Origin: CAZBDV01 sp964490765
GTDB taxonomy: Bacteria > Cloacimonadota > Cloacimonadia > Cloacimonadales > JAJBBL01
NCBI GenBank assembly: GCA_964490765.1
Contig: CAZBDV010000006.1
Coordinates: 44,423 to 108,422, forward strand
Length of the DNA: 64,000 nucleotides
Reading direction: 5' to 3'
Within the stretch, counting starts at the first letter, position 1, and each line of letters begins with the position of its first letter. Below the pieces are notes generated by a model, which saw only the letters and a list, made by a program, of their open reading frames with translations, made no database searches and had not been told where the DNA came from. A program made the position numbers and the translations under genes. Of this stretch, positions 8,993-17,950 are shown piece by piece.

Positions 8993-9089
8993 ATTCAGTT
9001 ATCAATCAGTTTTGTTGAACTTAACATTCTATAGTAAAGTATCTAAGATGTATGTTGGTTCACACCCAGATTTGTAGAGGTGGTCTTTG

Positions 9090-11147
9090 ATGAAGGATAC
9101 ATATTTTCATGAAACCAGTAATCACGAATGGTTACTGACAAACAAAATTGGTGGTTACGCTCTGGGAACCGGTAATCTGATCAATCAGAGAAAATATCAT
9201 GGCCTGCTGATTGCTGGAGATAAGAACCGGAATCGCAACCATCTCGTAGCCGGCATGGAAATTCTCCTGGAATGGCGTGGTGAGACCTGTTATCTTGATA
9301 GTACCAACTACAGCAGTTGTATCTATCCCGAAGGGTTTTTACACCTTGTAAAGAGCTGGCTCCGCCCTTATCCGATTCATCTCTATTCCTCATTACATCA
9401 TAACAATGATATACTGGTCAGACAGGAGATTATGATGGCTGACAGAGAGAATACCGTTCTGATCAAAATCACCAATCTTGGCCATAATAGTCTGAACTTC
9501 CTTATCAGGCCGAAACTTACGTTACGGAACCATCACGAGACCAACCCTGCTGGTTACTGGGATAACCGGAATATCGACCTGCAATGCAACGAGCAGAATT
9601 TTCACGCCAGAAATAACAGTCTTTCGCTCTACGGGCTTGTCCAGAACGGCAATATTCAGCCGGAGAAGGTTGTATATCGGGATTGTTATTATCCCTGGGA
9701 AGCTATTCGCGGCTATCAGGGAGTGGAGGACCAGCTTGCACCTGTGAAGATATCCTTTTCACTTCTACCGGGAGAGACAAATTATATTCTTTTTACTGAT
9801 GACGAACTTAACCTTGAGAATACTGGCCTCTCCGGTAAGATTGCCAAGATAGAGCGTAAATATCGTTCACTCCCTCTACCAGTGGATTACCCTGCAGGAA
9901 ACAGCTCTGATAATTCACTCCTGGAAAAACTCGATTATGAAGACCGGATAATGTTCGATTACAATGATTATCTCTCTATTCTGGAGTTCAGTCTCCTGGA
10001 TTTCCTGATCGATGATGATGTTGTTGCCGGTTACCCATGGTTCGGATGCTGGGGTCGGGATACTTTTATCTATTTAGAGGCTCTGCTCAATGCGGAGGTA
10101 AGCCATCGCAAGTGCTGGAAGATCATTAAAAGTTATGCCTCTTTGCTCAGGAATGGACTGATTCCCAATATGTTGACTGAATCCAGCCGGGAATTGAACT
10201 ACCATTCAATTGACAGTACCCTCTGGTTTGTCTTGAGAATATACGACCTTGTCAACAGAGTAGTCAATCATAAACTTTACGGCTATAAAACTATAACAGG
10301 AGAGGCTATAGAGATAATCGAGCAGGTCCTGACAGGTCTTATAGAGAAGAGAGATAATCTCTTCAATATAGCCGAGAATGGCCTTTTATATCTCACAGAA
10401 GAATTTGCAACTGCTACCTGGATGGATGCTAGAGTCGACGAAAAAGGGGTTACACCACGAACAGGTGCACCAGTCGAAGTCAATGCCCTCTTTTATAATG
10501 CTCTCTGTTGTTACAGTGAGTTGCATAATCTACATCAAAAATCGACAAGTAGTGAAGATGGTCTGATCGATAAAGTTACCGAACTTAAAGAAAAAATAAA
10601 GAAGTCATTTTCTCTCTTCAAGATTGACGGTTATCTGGCTGACAGACTGGAAGGTGAAGAGCCGGTTCGGGAGTTCCGTCCGAACGCCATTATAGCCACT
10701 TCCCTCCCCTTCAAACTGTTAAGTGAAGAGGAGATCAGAGTTATATTCCATACCGCAGAGCGTGAATTGGCAACTCCCTACGGTCTGAGAACACTCTCTC
10801 CTTCTGATTACCGGTTTAAGAAGAAATATCTCGGTAATCAGAAAGAACGTGATGCTCAATATCATCAGGGAACTGTATGGGCCTGGTTGCTTGATCCCTA
10901 TGTCAAAACCTATTACAATTCCTATAAAAATACAAAGTCTTTTGCCGAGCTCCAGGAAGAGATTACAAAAATTATTAACAATCTCCGGCAGGGTTACATG
11001 AAAGGTCATATCTCTTCGGTTGCTGAAGTCTGGGACGGCCTTAAGCCTCATTTTCCCAAAGGATGCCCTGCTCAGGCCTGGAGTGTAGCTGCCCTGTACA
11101 ACATCGAAACTCTGCTCACTAAATTGGATAGTGAAAGTGAGGAATAG
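9090..11147 (+). CDS. Glycogen debranching enzyme (amylo-alpha-1,6-glucosidase family)
   Basis: 685 residues from the ATG at 9090, chosen because AGAGGTGG sits six bases upstream; a TTG directly before it is the alternative. The N-terminal half (about 1-260) is the beta-sandwich GDE-N domain starting NHEWLLTNKIGGYALGTGN. The C-terminal half is the (alpha/alpha)6 barrel of GDE-C with WFGCWGRDTFIYLEALL at about 313, ATWMDARVDEKG and RTGAPVEVNALFYNAL at about 450-470, and YHQGTVWAWLLDPY at about 591. It removes alpha-1,6 branches of glycogen so that phosphorylase can continue. It is the first gene of a four-gene glucan operon; the next start lies four bases after its stop. Confidence 0.87.
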   Translation: MKDTYFHETSNHEWLLTNKIGGYALGTGNLINQRKYHGLLIAGDKNRNRNHLVAGMEILLEWRGETCYLDSTNYSSCIYPEGFLHLVKSWLRPYPIHLYSSLHHNNDILVRQEIMMADRENTVLIKITNLGHNSLNFLIRPKLTLRNHHETNPAGYWDNRNIDLQCNEQNFHARNNSLSLYGLVQNGNIQPEKVVYRDCYYPWEAIRGYQGVEDQLAPVKISFSLLPGETNYILFTDDELNLENTGLSGKIAKIERKYRSLPLPVDYPAGNSSDNSLLEKLDYEDRIMFDYNDYLSILEFSLLDFLIDDDVVAGYPWFGCWGRDTFIYLEALLNAEVSHRKCWKIIKSYASLLRNGLIPNMLTESSRELNYHSIDSTLWFVLRIYDLVNRVVNHKLYGYKTITGEAIEIIEQVLTGLIEKRDNLFNIAENGLLYLTEEFATATWMDARVDEKGVTPRTGAPVEVNALFYNALCCYSELHNLHQKSTSSEDGLIDKVTELKEKIKKSFSLFKIDGYLADRLEGEEPVREFRPNAIIATSLPFKLLSEEEIRVIFHTAERELATPYGLRTLSPSDYRFKKKYLGNQKERDAQYHQGTVWAWLLDPYVKTYYNSYKNTKSFAELQEEITKIINNLRQGYMKGHISSVAEVWDGLKPHFPKGCPAQAWSVAALYNIETLLTKLDSESEE

Positions 11148-11151
11148 AACT

Positions 11152-12582
11152 ATGAAGATCTTGATGCTGACCTGGGAATTCCCACCATTTATAGCGGGTG
11201 GTCTTGGTATGGCCTGTTACGGTATGGTTAAGTCGCTACTCGGCCTGGGCATAGAAATCGATCTCATACTTCCTACAAAACAGGCAGCCTATTTCCCGCT
11301 GCGTAAGGTTGAAGATGTTGATCTACTCCCTGTAAAGTTCTTTGATGAGAAGATACAAAAAACTTATGATAATCTGGTAATCCAGAGTGGGAGAAGTACT
11401 GCCGGGAGAACAATTCAACAGGGTGAACGGCTGAAACTGCTTGGACTGAGTGAACAGCCGGAATCTTATATCAATTCCCGAGAGTTAGATGATTATCGGG
11501 ACCTGATCCATTACGGCACAGAAAAATTCTACTTTGCAGAGGATTTTACTACCTATCATCAGACCGAAACCGTGATTACTACGAACCAAGAAGATCAAGT
11601 TTTTACCAATATCAGAGACTACCTTATCGGGGAAGAAGATATCTTCCGCAAGGTTCAGGAATTTACGGTAAGAGCAACGCAGATGGCCCAGGTTCTGGAT
11701 TTTGACCTTATTCATTCTCATGACTGGTTAACTTATCCCGCTGGAATGTTCATCAAAAGGATTACCGGTAAGCAATTAGTCGTTCATATGCATGCAACAG
11801 AGTTTGACAGGTCGGGTGGTGCAGGTGACGAGAGAATACACAAGATTGAATTCTCCGGAATGTCTTATGCCGACAGTGTTATTACTGTATCGAAATATAC
11901 AGCTCAGATGGTTATGACTAGATACAGGATAGATAGTGGTAAGATGCGTATAGTACATAATGCTCATATAACCAATGTACTGGAGAAGGGTGACGCTGCC
12001 AGTCGCCTTTTCAGTGGGCCGACAATACTCTTTCTGGGTAGAATTACTATACAGAAGGGGCCTGATTACTTCCTTGATGTTGCGAATCGTGTATTGCAGA
12101 AGCATCCCCAAGCCCGCTTCATAATGGCAGGGACAGGTGATATGGCGCGGAAACTGTTGTATAAATCAGCCAGATACAAACTGAAAAACCGTTTCCTCTT
12201 TGCCGGCTTCCTTAACCGGCAAGAGGTAGAAACAATCCTTTCCAATACAGACATCTATATGCTTCCTTCTGTCTCCGAACCCTTTGGCATAGCCCCCCTT
12301 GAGGCGATGGCTTACGGTATAACCGCTGTTATCTCCAAACAATCGGGTGTAACAGAGATAATCGAGAATGCTTTCAAAATCGATTTCTGGGATATTGATA
12401 AGATGGTGGAAACTATCTGTTATCTGATAGAGAATCCTGAAATTCGTACAGATATAGGTTATAAGGGGATGTTGGAAGTTGCCCAGATCCGCTGGGATAG
12501 AGCAGCTGAACAGATCAGAGAAGTTTACGAAGAGAGGTTGCAGAATATTTCTGATAGTACTTTCAGCCGGAAAGAGAGATAA
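11152..12582 (+). CDS. Glycogen/starch-synthase-like glycosyltransferase (GT-B fold)
   Basis: 476 residues from the ATG at 11152; a GTG 21 bases upstream lies inside the previous gene. The N-terminal starch-synthase catalytic domain begins MKILMLTWEFPPFIAGGLG, where GGLG is the nucleotide-sugar donor loop (KTGGL in GlgA). IHSHDWLTYPAG is the conserved catalytic-cleft histidine region. The C-terminal GT group-1 domain has ILFLGRITIQKGPDYFLD and the EX7E motif in SVSEPFGIAPLEAMAYG. It probably extends alpha-1,4-glucan from ADP- or UDP-glucose. The insertion of about 100 residues before the cleft motif resembles archaeal/Cloacimonadota GT4 glycogen synthases more than E. coli GlgA. Donor specificity cannot be read from sequence. 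Confidence 0.8.
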   Translation: MKILMLTWEFPPFIAGGLGMACYGMVKSLLGLGIEIDLILPTKQAAYFPLRKVEDVDLLPVKFFDEKIQKTYDNLVIQSGRSTAGRTIQQGERLKLLGLSEQPESYINSRELDDYRDLIHYGTEKFYFAEDFTTYHQTETVITTNQEDQVFTNIRDYLIGEEDIFRKVQEFTVRATQMAQVLDFDLIHSHDWLTYPAGMFIKRITGKQLVVHMHATEFDRSGGAGDERIHKIEFSGMSYADSVITVSKYTAQMVMTRYRIDSGKMRIVHNAHITNVLEKGDAASRLFSGPTILFLGRITIQKGPDYFLDVANRVLQKHPQARFIMAGTGDMARKLLYKSARYKLKNRFLFAGFLNRQEVETILSNTDIYMLPSVSEPFGIAPLEAMAYGITAVISKQSGVTEIIENAFKIDFWDIDKMVETICYLIENPEIRTDIGYKGMLEVAQIRWDRAAEQIREVYEERLQNISDSTFSRKER

Positions 12583-12596
12583 AGGAGAGGTTGCCA

Positions 12597-13796
12597 ATGT
12601 TGAACTTTGTTTTTTATTTTCAAGTACATCAACCCTATAGATTAAAACACTACAGGGTACTCGACATCCATAAGGAAGATAATTATTTCGATGATAGTCT
12701 CAACGCAGAAGTTATGCAGAAGGTGGCAAGAAAATGTTACCTGCCGGCAAACAATCTGATTCTCAAACTGATCAGACAATACGAGGGAAAATTCAAAATC
12801 GCCTACTCGATCAGTGGTGTTACGATTGAACAGTTCAAGAAGTATGCACCAGAGGTGCTCGATTCCTTCAAAGAACTCGCCGCAACCGGAATGGTAGAGT
12901 TTCTATGCGAGACATACTATCACTCTCTCGCCTCGTTATACGATACCGAGGAATTTCTTGAGCAGGTCCAGCAGCATCGTGATATGATAAACAAAGAATT
13001 CGGGCAGAATCCGACAGTCTTCCGCAATACTGAGCTGATCTACCAGGACAGGTTATCAGACCTGATCTACGAAGAGGGATTCAAGGTCATCCTGACTGAG
13101 GGTGTGGACAGGATATTGAAATGGCGTTCTCCACTCTATGCTTACAAGAATTATTCCAAGACGATCAATCTGCTGCTTAAGTATTATATGCTCTCTGATG
13201 ATATCGCCTTCCGTTTCTCCAACCGCAGCTGGCCGGAGTATCCATTAACAGTTGATAAGTTCATCCACTGGGTAAATCATTTAACCTTGGGGGAGAAATC
13301 AGGCAAAAATCTATTTCTCAACCTCTTCATGGATTATGAGACCTTCGGTGAACATCAGTGGGAAGAGACAGGAATTTTCGAGTTTGTAGCCAATCTACCG
13401 GCTGGTGTTCTGAAACATTCCGATCTCGGTTTTGCTCATCCCTCACAATGTTATGAGCTTTCTAACTATCAGCAGGAGAGTATTTCCTTCCCGGAACCGG
13501 TATCATGGGCAGATCAGGAACGTGACATCTCTGCCTGGGTGGAAAATGATATGCAACAGAACGCAATAACCACTATTTATGAATTGTTGAACCGAATAAA
13601 GGTAAAAGGGAGAACCGACCTTCTGGAACCGGCGAGGCTTCTAACTACTTCCGACCATTTTTATTACATGTGTACTAAGTACTTTCAAGATGGTGATGTA
13701 CATAAGTACTTCTCACCCTACAATTCACCTGAACAGGCATATATCTATTACATTAACGCTTTGGCAGATCTGGAGGAAAGGATAAATGAACAATGA
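12597..13796 (+). CDS. Glycoside hydrolase family 57 alpha-amylase-like enzyme
   Basis: 399 residues from the ATG at 12597, six bases after AAGGAGAGG; a TTG at 12591 would lie on the Shine-Dalgarno edge. GH57 conserved regions are visible: FYFQVHQPYRL (region 1), the GMVEFLCETYYHSLAS segment (region 2), VFRNTELIYQD (region 3, nucleophile Glu region) and LFMDYETFGEHQW (region 4, acid/base Asp). The length fits the alpha-amylase type; GH57 branching enzymes usually carry an extra C-terminal helical domain, which is absent here. No signal peptide is seen, so it probably acts on cytoplasmic glucan. Its stop overlaps the next start by 11 bases. Confidence 0.85.
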   Translation: MLNFVFYFQVHQPYRLKHYRVLDIHKEDNYFDDSLNAEVMQKVARKCYLPANNLILKLIRQYEGKFKIAYSISGVTIEQFKKYAPEVLDSFKELAATGMVEFLCETYYHSLASLYDTEEFLEQVQQHRDMINKEFGQNPTVFRNTELIYQDRLSDLIYEEGFKVILTEGVDRILKWRSPLYAYKNYSKTINLLLKYYMLSDDIAFRFSNRSWPEYPLTVDKFIHWVNHLTLGEKSGKNLFLNLFMDYETFGEHQWEETGIFEFVANLPAGVLKHSDLGFAHPSQCYELSNYQQESISFPEPVSWADQERDISAWVENDMQQNAITTIYELLNRIKVKGRTDLLEPARLLTTSDHFYYMCTKYFQDGDVHKYFSPYNSPEQAYIYYINALADLEERINEQ

Positions 13797-16371
13797 AAAT
13801 AACCTGTTTACTTTCTATGTAAACCCGAGAATACCAGAGAAACTGGAGAAACTACATAAGTTGAGTTATAATCTCTGGTCAACCTGGGACAAGCAGGCAA
13901 TCAAACTCTTCAACAGAATAGATCCGATAATCTATCGGCAATGTGCTCATAACCCGGTAATGTTGTTACACAGGGTATCATCGGAGAGACTAAACGAACT
14001 GGCCAGAGATAACGGTTTTCTCTCTGAACTGGAAAGGGTATGGTCCAGTTTTAACAACTATCTCTCCTATGAAGGATACTACAACGATACCGGTGGCAAG
14101 AAACAGAAATTCGGAACGGATGATCATATTGCCTATCTCTCTATGGAGTATGGCCTGCACGAATCCCTCCCTATCTATTCCGGAGGATTAGGTATTCTGT
14201 CCGGCGACCACCTGAAAGCAGCCTCTGACCTCGCACTACCTCTAACAGGTTTCGGATTGCTCTATAAATATGGTTATTTCTCCCAGAAGATTGACGTCAA
14301 TGGCGAACAGCAGGAGAGCTGGAAAGAGAACCCCTGGCATCTACTGCCGGTCGATGTTCTCAGCAACGAGGAAGGAAATTATAAATTGCTGAATATCACA
14401 ATCCGTAACGAAAAGATCTTTATCAAGGTGTGGTATATTACAATCGGCCAGGTAACTCTTTACCTGCTGGACACTGATATACCGGAGAACACAGAAATCA
14501 ACCGCTCTATCACCCACCGGCTTTATGACGCAAACCGCTCGATGAGAATCCTGCAGGAGATCGTCCTCTCATTCGGTGCAATAGAATTACTGGAGAGCCT
14601 TGGTATCAAACCGAATGTCTATCATCTCAATGAGGGTCATTCAGCTTTCATTATTATCGAGCGAATACATCGGCTGATCAAAAATGAAGGATATACCTAT
14701 CCCGAAGCACGCCAGTTAGTATCTAACAGCACTATCTTTACCACCCATACTCCGGTAGCTGCAGGTAATGAACATTTCGAAATCGATATGGTTGCCAAAT
14801 ATCTGAAAGACAAGATAGAGAGTACCGGTATCTCCTTCGAGGAATTTTGTAAACAGGGTTCTGTTCCAGGAGATAATACACACTTCTGGCTACCGGCACT
14901 GGCACTCCGGTTTTCACGCTATAGCAACGGTGTATCCAGACTCCATTCTTCTGTTTCTAGAAAACTCTGGCAGAAGATATTTCCCAATCTGACGGTTGAA
15001 GAAGTACCCATCGGATATGTTACAAACGGTGTTCATGCCCAGACCTGGCTCAGTAATGAGCTTACACATCTTTTCGACCGTTATATTGGAGCAGATTACC
15101 TCCATGCCGGAGAGGAGAGCTCTATCTGGCAGAATGTCAAGAAGATACCCGATATCGAAATATGGGAAGCACATCAACGTCGTAAGGAACAGATGATTTC
15201 CTTTATCCGTCAGCATATCGAGCAGTCCTTCCTCGATAACAAATCGGCTGTTCCAATCTCTCGCAAACTCCGTAACACCTTATCCCCCGATATTTTAACG
15301 ATAGGATTCGCCCGACGCTTCGCTCCCTATAAGAGAGCAACTCTGATCCTGGAAGACCCGGAACGGCTCTTATCGATTATCCAGAACAGGCATAAACCCG
15401 TGCAATTCGTCTTTGGGGGCAAAGCACATCCAGCAGATCCGGAAGGGAAGAAATTGATCACAAATCTAGTCGAATTCGCCAGAACTCACGACATTGAAGA
15501 TCGTTTCGTCTTTATCGAAGATTATGATATAAATGTTGCCAAGCATATCGTTCAGGGAGTTGATGTCTGGCTAAACAATCCCATCCGTCCCTTTGAAGCC
15601 AGTGGAACATCCGGTATGAAAGCCGGATTGAACGGCGTACTGAACATGAGTGTTCTCGATGGCTGGTGGCCGGAGTGCTACGATGGTGAAAATGGTTGGG
15701 CAATAACGGTAGGAGAGGATTACGATTCACAGGAGATCAGTAATCAGTTGGAAGCACATCAGATCTATGACCTGATCGAAGGAGATATCTCTGATCTCTA
15801 TTATCGCCGTAATGAATCGAATCTTCCCATAGGTTGGATTCAGAAGATGAAACACTCGATCTACGGTGTAGGAATGGGTTTTAATCTTCACCGAATGTTA
15901 CGGCAGTATCTCAATGATTACTATCTCAAGAGTATGCAGAGCCATGCAGAGTTGATCAGAGATGAGAGAAAAGTATTGAAGGATATGCTCCGAACAGAGC
16001 AAGAGATCAAGAAATACTGGAATGAGGTAGAGATCAAAGATTTTAACCTGAAGGTGAAGGAGCACAACGTACCTGTTCATGCTGCAAGTTCATTGAAGAG
16101 TGGTGATATCATCTCTATAGATTGTTATGCAGTTCTGGGTAACGCGCCACAGGAACTGTTTGATATCGAAGTATACTATCAGGATTTGACCAACTCAAAC
16201 TACAGGATCATCAAACTCGATTTCCAGGAAAAATATGATGATAATGTAGCCCATTATTATAAAGAGATAGAACTCCAATCTTCCGGTTTACAGGGTGTCA
16301 ATCTCCGGATTAGGGGAAGGAATCACCCCTATCTGCAACACCATTACCAGTTCATTAAATGGAAAAAATAG
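13786..16371 (+). CDS. glgP: Alpha-glucan (glycogen/maltodextrin) phosphorylase, GT35
   Basis: 861 residues, the size of the bacterial/archaeal short-type phosphorylase with an N-terminal DUF3417 region (KLHKLSYNLWSTWD). Catalytic-core signatures are YLSMEYGLHESLPIYSGGLG, HLNEGHSAF, TTHTPVAAGNEHF and the pyridoxal-phosphate site EASGTSGMKAGLNG (about 603-617, with the Schiff-base Lys in GMKAG). It releases glucose 1-phosphate from the non-reducing ends of alpha-1,4-glucan. A C-terminal beta-rich tail of about 120 residues is present. It is the last gene of the operon and starts inside the GH57 gene, so translation is coupled. The set gives synthesis, debranching and phosphorolysis, but a branching enzyme and GlgC are not in the window. 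Confidence 0.92.
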   Translation: MNNENNLFTFYVNPRIPEKLEKLHKLSYNLWSTWDKQAIKLFNRIDPIIYRQCAHNPVMLLHRVSSERLNELARDNGFLSELERVWSSFNNYLSYEGYYNDTGGKKQKFGTDDHIAYLSMEYGLHESLPIYSGGLGILSGDHLKAASDLALPLTGFGLLYKYGYFSQKIDVNGEQQESWKENPWHLLPVDVLSNEEGNYKLLNITIRNEKIFIKVWYITIGQVTLYLLDTDIPENTEINRSITHRLYDANRSMRILQEIVLSFGAIELLESLGIKPNVYHLNEGHSAFIIIERIHRLIKNEGYTYPEARQLVSNSTIFTTHTPVAAGNEHFEIDMVAKYLKDKIESTGISFEEFCKQGSVPGDNTHFWLPALALRFSRYSNGVSRLHSSVSRKLWQKIFPNLTVEEVPIGYVTNGVHAQTWLSNELTHLFDRYIGADYLHAGEESSIWQNVKKIPDIEIWEAHQRRKEQMISFIRQHIEQSFLDNKSAVPISRKLRNTLSPDILTIGFARRFAPYKRATLILEDPERLLSIIQNRHKPVQFVFGGKAHPADPEGKKLITNLVEFARTHDIEDRFVFIEDYDINVAKHIVQGVDVWLNNPIRPFEASGTSGMKAGLNGVLNMSVLDGWWPECYDGENGWAITVGEDYDSQEISNQLEAHQIYDLIEGDISDLYYRRNESNLPIGWIQKMKHSIYGVGMGFNLHRMLRQYLNDYYLKSMQSHAELIRDERKVLKDMLRTEQEIKKYWNEVEIKDFNLKVKEHNVPVHAASSLKSGDIISIDCYAVLGNAPQELFDIEVYYQDLTNSNYRIIKLDFQEKYDDNVAHYYKEIELQSSGLQGVNLRIRGRNHPYLQHHYQFIKWKK

Positions 16372-16390
16372 TTAAGGGTGGTTCACTATT

Positions 16391-17080
16391 ATGAGAAAGG
16401 TCAACATCATACGAGATTACCTCCTCTATCCCGAAGGCTCAGTTCTGATCGAATTCGGCAATACTCGTGTTCTCTGTAATGCCAGCGTGGTAGATAATGT
16501 TCCTCAATTTCTCAACGATAGTAACCAGGGCTGGATTACTGCTGAATACAGTATGTTACCACGCAGCACTTTGACCAGAACCAGGAGAGAGGTAACTTCC
16601 GGAAAGGTCAGTGGAAGAACAGCAGAAATACAACGTTTGATCGGAAGAGCTTTACGCTCCGTTAGTGATCTGACTCTTATTCCCCAGTATACGATCGTTC
16701 TCGATTGTGATGTCATTCAGGCAGATGGGGGAACACGGACAGCAGCAATTACCGGTTCCTGTGTCGCTCTCTATGATGCCTTTCAATGGATGATAGAAAG
16801 AGATATCATTGATAAACTACCCCTGAAAGAGTGGATGGCAGCCGTGAGTGTGGGAATAATAGGCGGAAAAGCAGTAGCTGACCTCGACTACTCACTTGAT
16901 AGCCAGGCCGAGACAGATATGAATATCGTCATGACTGAATCGGGGAATTTCATTGAGATACAGGGAACAGCTGAAAAAGAACCCTTCTCCGGTGAAATGC
17001 TCTCCAGGCTTCTTACTCTGGCAGAAGAGAACATCCGTCAACTGATTAGCCTACAGAAAGAGACTGTCAGTATCTTTTAA
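16391..17080 (+). CDS. rph: Ribonuclease PH
   Basis: 229 residues, close to the usual 235-240. The phosphorolytic 3' exoribonuclease fold shows GSVLIEFGNTRVLCNASV, WITAEYSMLPRST, SGRTAEIQRLIGRALR (phosphate/RNA binding Arg residues) and LDCDVIQADGGTRTAAITG (active site). RNase PH trims 3' ends of tRNA precursors using phosphate. It follows the glucan phosphorylase by 19 bases with a GGGTGG Shine-Dalgarno, so it may ride on the glucan operon transcript without a shared function. An AT-rich inverted repeat (17082-17092 with 17113-17123) lies just after the stop and could be a weak terminator. Confidence 0.95.
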   Translation: MRKVNIIRDYLLYPEGSVLIEFGNTRVLCNASVVDNVPQFLNDSNQGWITAEYSMLPRSTLTRTRREVTSGKVSGRTAEIQRLIGRALRSVSDLTLIPQYTIVLDCDVIQADGGTRTAAITGSCVALYDAFQWMIERDIIDKLPLKEWMAAVSVGIIGGKAVADLDYSLDSQAETDMNIVMTESGNFIEIQGTAEKEPFSGEMLSRLLTLAEENIRQLISLQKETVSIF

Positions 17081-17147
17081 TATAATAGATAATTGATTAC
17101 GTCTTCAGTTCTTTATCTATTATCACCCTCTCGTTTGACGATTTTCT

Positions 17148-17175
17148 TTGACAACAGAACAATAGTTATTACTCT
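17148..17175 (+). promoter_or_regulatory. Possible sigma-70 promoter for the small membrane protein pair
   Basis: TTGACA (17148-17153) is followed after 16 bases by TACTCT (17170-17175). The -35 is perfect and the -10 is weak. It would give a leader of about 50 bases before the ATG at 17232. Confidence 0.3.
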
Positions 17176-17231
17176 GAATTCTAATAACATAGCCCGTGGA
17201 TAACGATATCTTGCAGGTGAAGGATGGAGAT

Positions 17232-17510
17232 ATGAAAGTATTAACACTCTTTCTTCGTATAATGCTGATTGTGTTGCTGCTCTTTCTGCTTCTCAGTATG
17301 GGTGTAAGGTTACTAAAAGCCAGTATACAGTTCTGGTATCTCTCGATACCGGTTCTTATTCTACTTTATCTGCTGGTCTCCGGTTACTGGAAGAACAAGA
17401 AAGCCAAGGACGATTTTCTCAGAACTCCGTTTCACCCCTCCCGTGAAGTAAAGCCGACAAAAGAGCCAGAAGTTACTAATGACCCTGCAGGAAAAGAGGA
17501 TGACAAATAG
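17232..17510 (+). CDS. Small membrane protein, function unknown
   Basis: 92 residues from the ATG at 17232, placed just after AAGGATGGAG; a GTG at 17196 would add 12 residues but has no better site. Two hydrophobic segments (about 4-23 and 31-49) are separated by a short basic loop. A charged, Pro-rich tail of about 40 residues rich in Lys and Glu follows. No family is recognised. Length, topology and tail resemble small scaffold or DUF-type membrane proteins. It is 13 bases from the next small membrane gene, so the two may work together. Confidence 0.6.
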   Translation: MKVLTLFLRIMLIVLLLFLLLSMGVRLLKASIQFWYLSIPVLILLYLLVSGYWKNKKAKDDFLRTPFHPSREVKPTKEPEVTNDPAGKEDDK

Positions 17511-17523
17511 GTAAAAGGTATTG

Positions 17524-17886
17524 ATGGGATCTGATACATTATTTTACGGTATGGTAACAATTTTCGTGATTCTGAACTTCTTCGATGGTCATTCTACCTA
17601 TAAAGTAATCTCGAAAACCAGTATCAAAAACGAGAAAAATCCCATAGCTTGCTTGATATTCAAGCTGTTCGGACCGGTAGCTGGTATTATCGTCCTGAAG
17701 AGTATACTTATCCCCATTATCTTTTTGATGTTCTATTACTTCTCTTTCAAAAACATCGAAATGAATTTAATTCTCATCGTTGCCAATCTCTTCTACCTCT
17801 CCATCGTGATTCATAACTACAATGTCGTTAAGAGAATAAATTATTACGCCCAGCTATCAAAGGAAGATGAAGACAATGATTTCTGA
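17524..17886 (+). CDS. Small four-helix membrane protein, DUF5658-like
   Basis: 120 residues from the ATG at 17524; a TTG directly before it is the alternative. Upstream AAAGGT is a modest ribosome site. Four hydrophobic segments are predicted at about 5-22, 46-66, 68-75 and 80-100. The first loop carries NFFDGHSTYKVI, and the layout resembles the DUF5658 membrane family (short four-helix proteins with an early helix ending in Asp and a His/Thr-containing loop). That match is by eye only. No enzyme motif is seen. It pairs with the membrane protein just upstream. Confidence 0.55.
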   Translation: MGSDTLFYGMVTIFVILNFFDGHSTYKVISKTSIKNEKNPIACLIFKLFGPVAGIIVLKSILIPIIFLMFYYFSFKNIEMNLILIVANLFYLSIVIHNYNVVKRINYYAQLSKEDEDNDF

Positions 17887-17950
17887 ACTGCTCATCCACT
17901 ATATTAGACCAATTATCCTCAACTGACCAGGCAAATAGTTTGATAACTCT

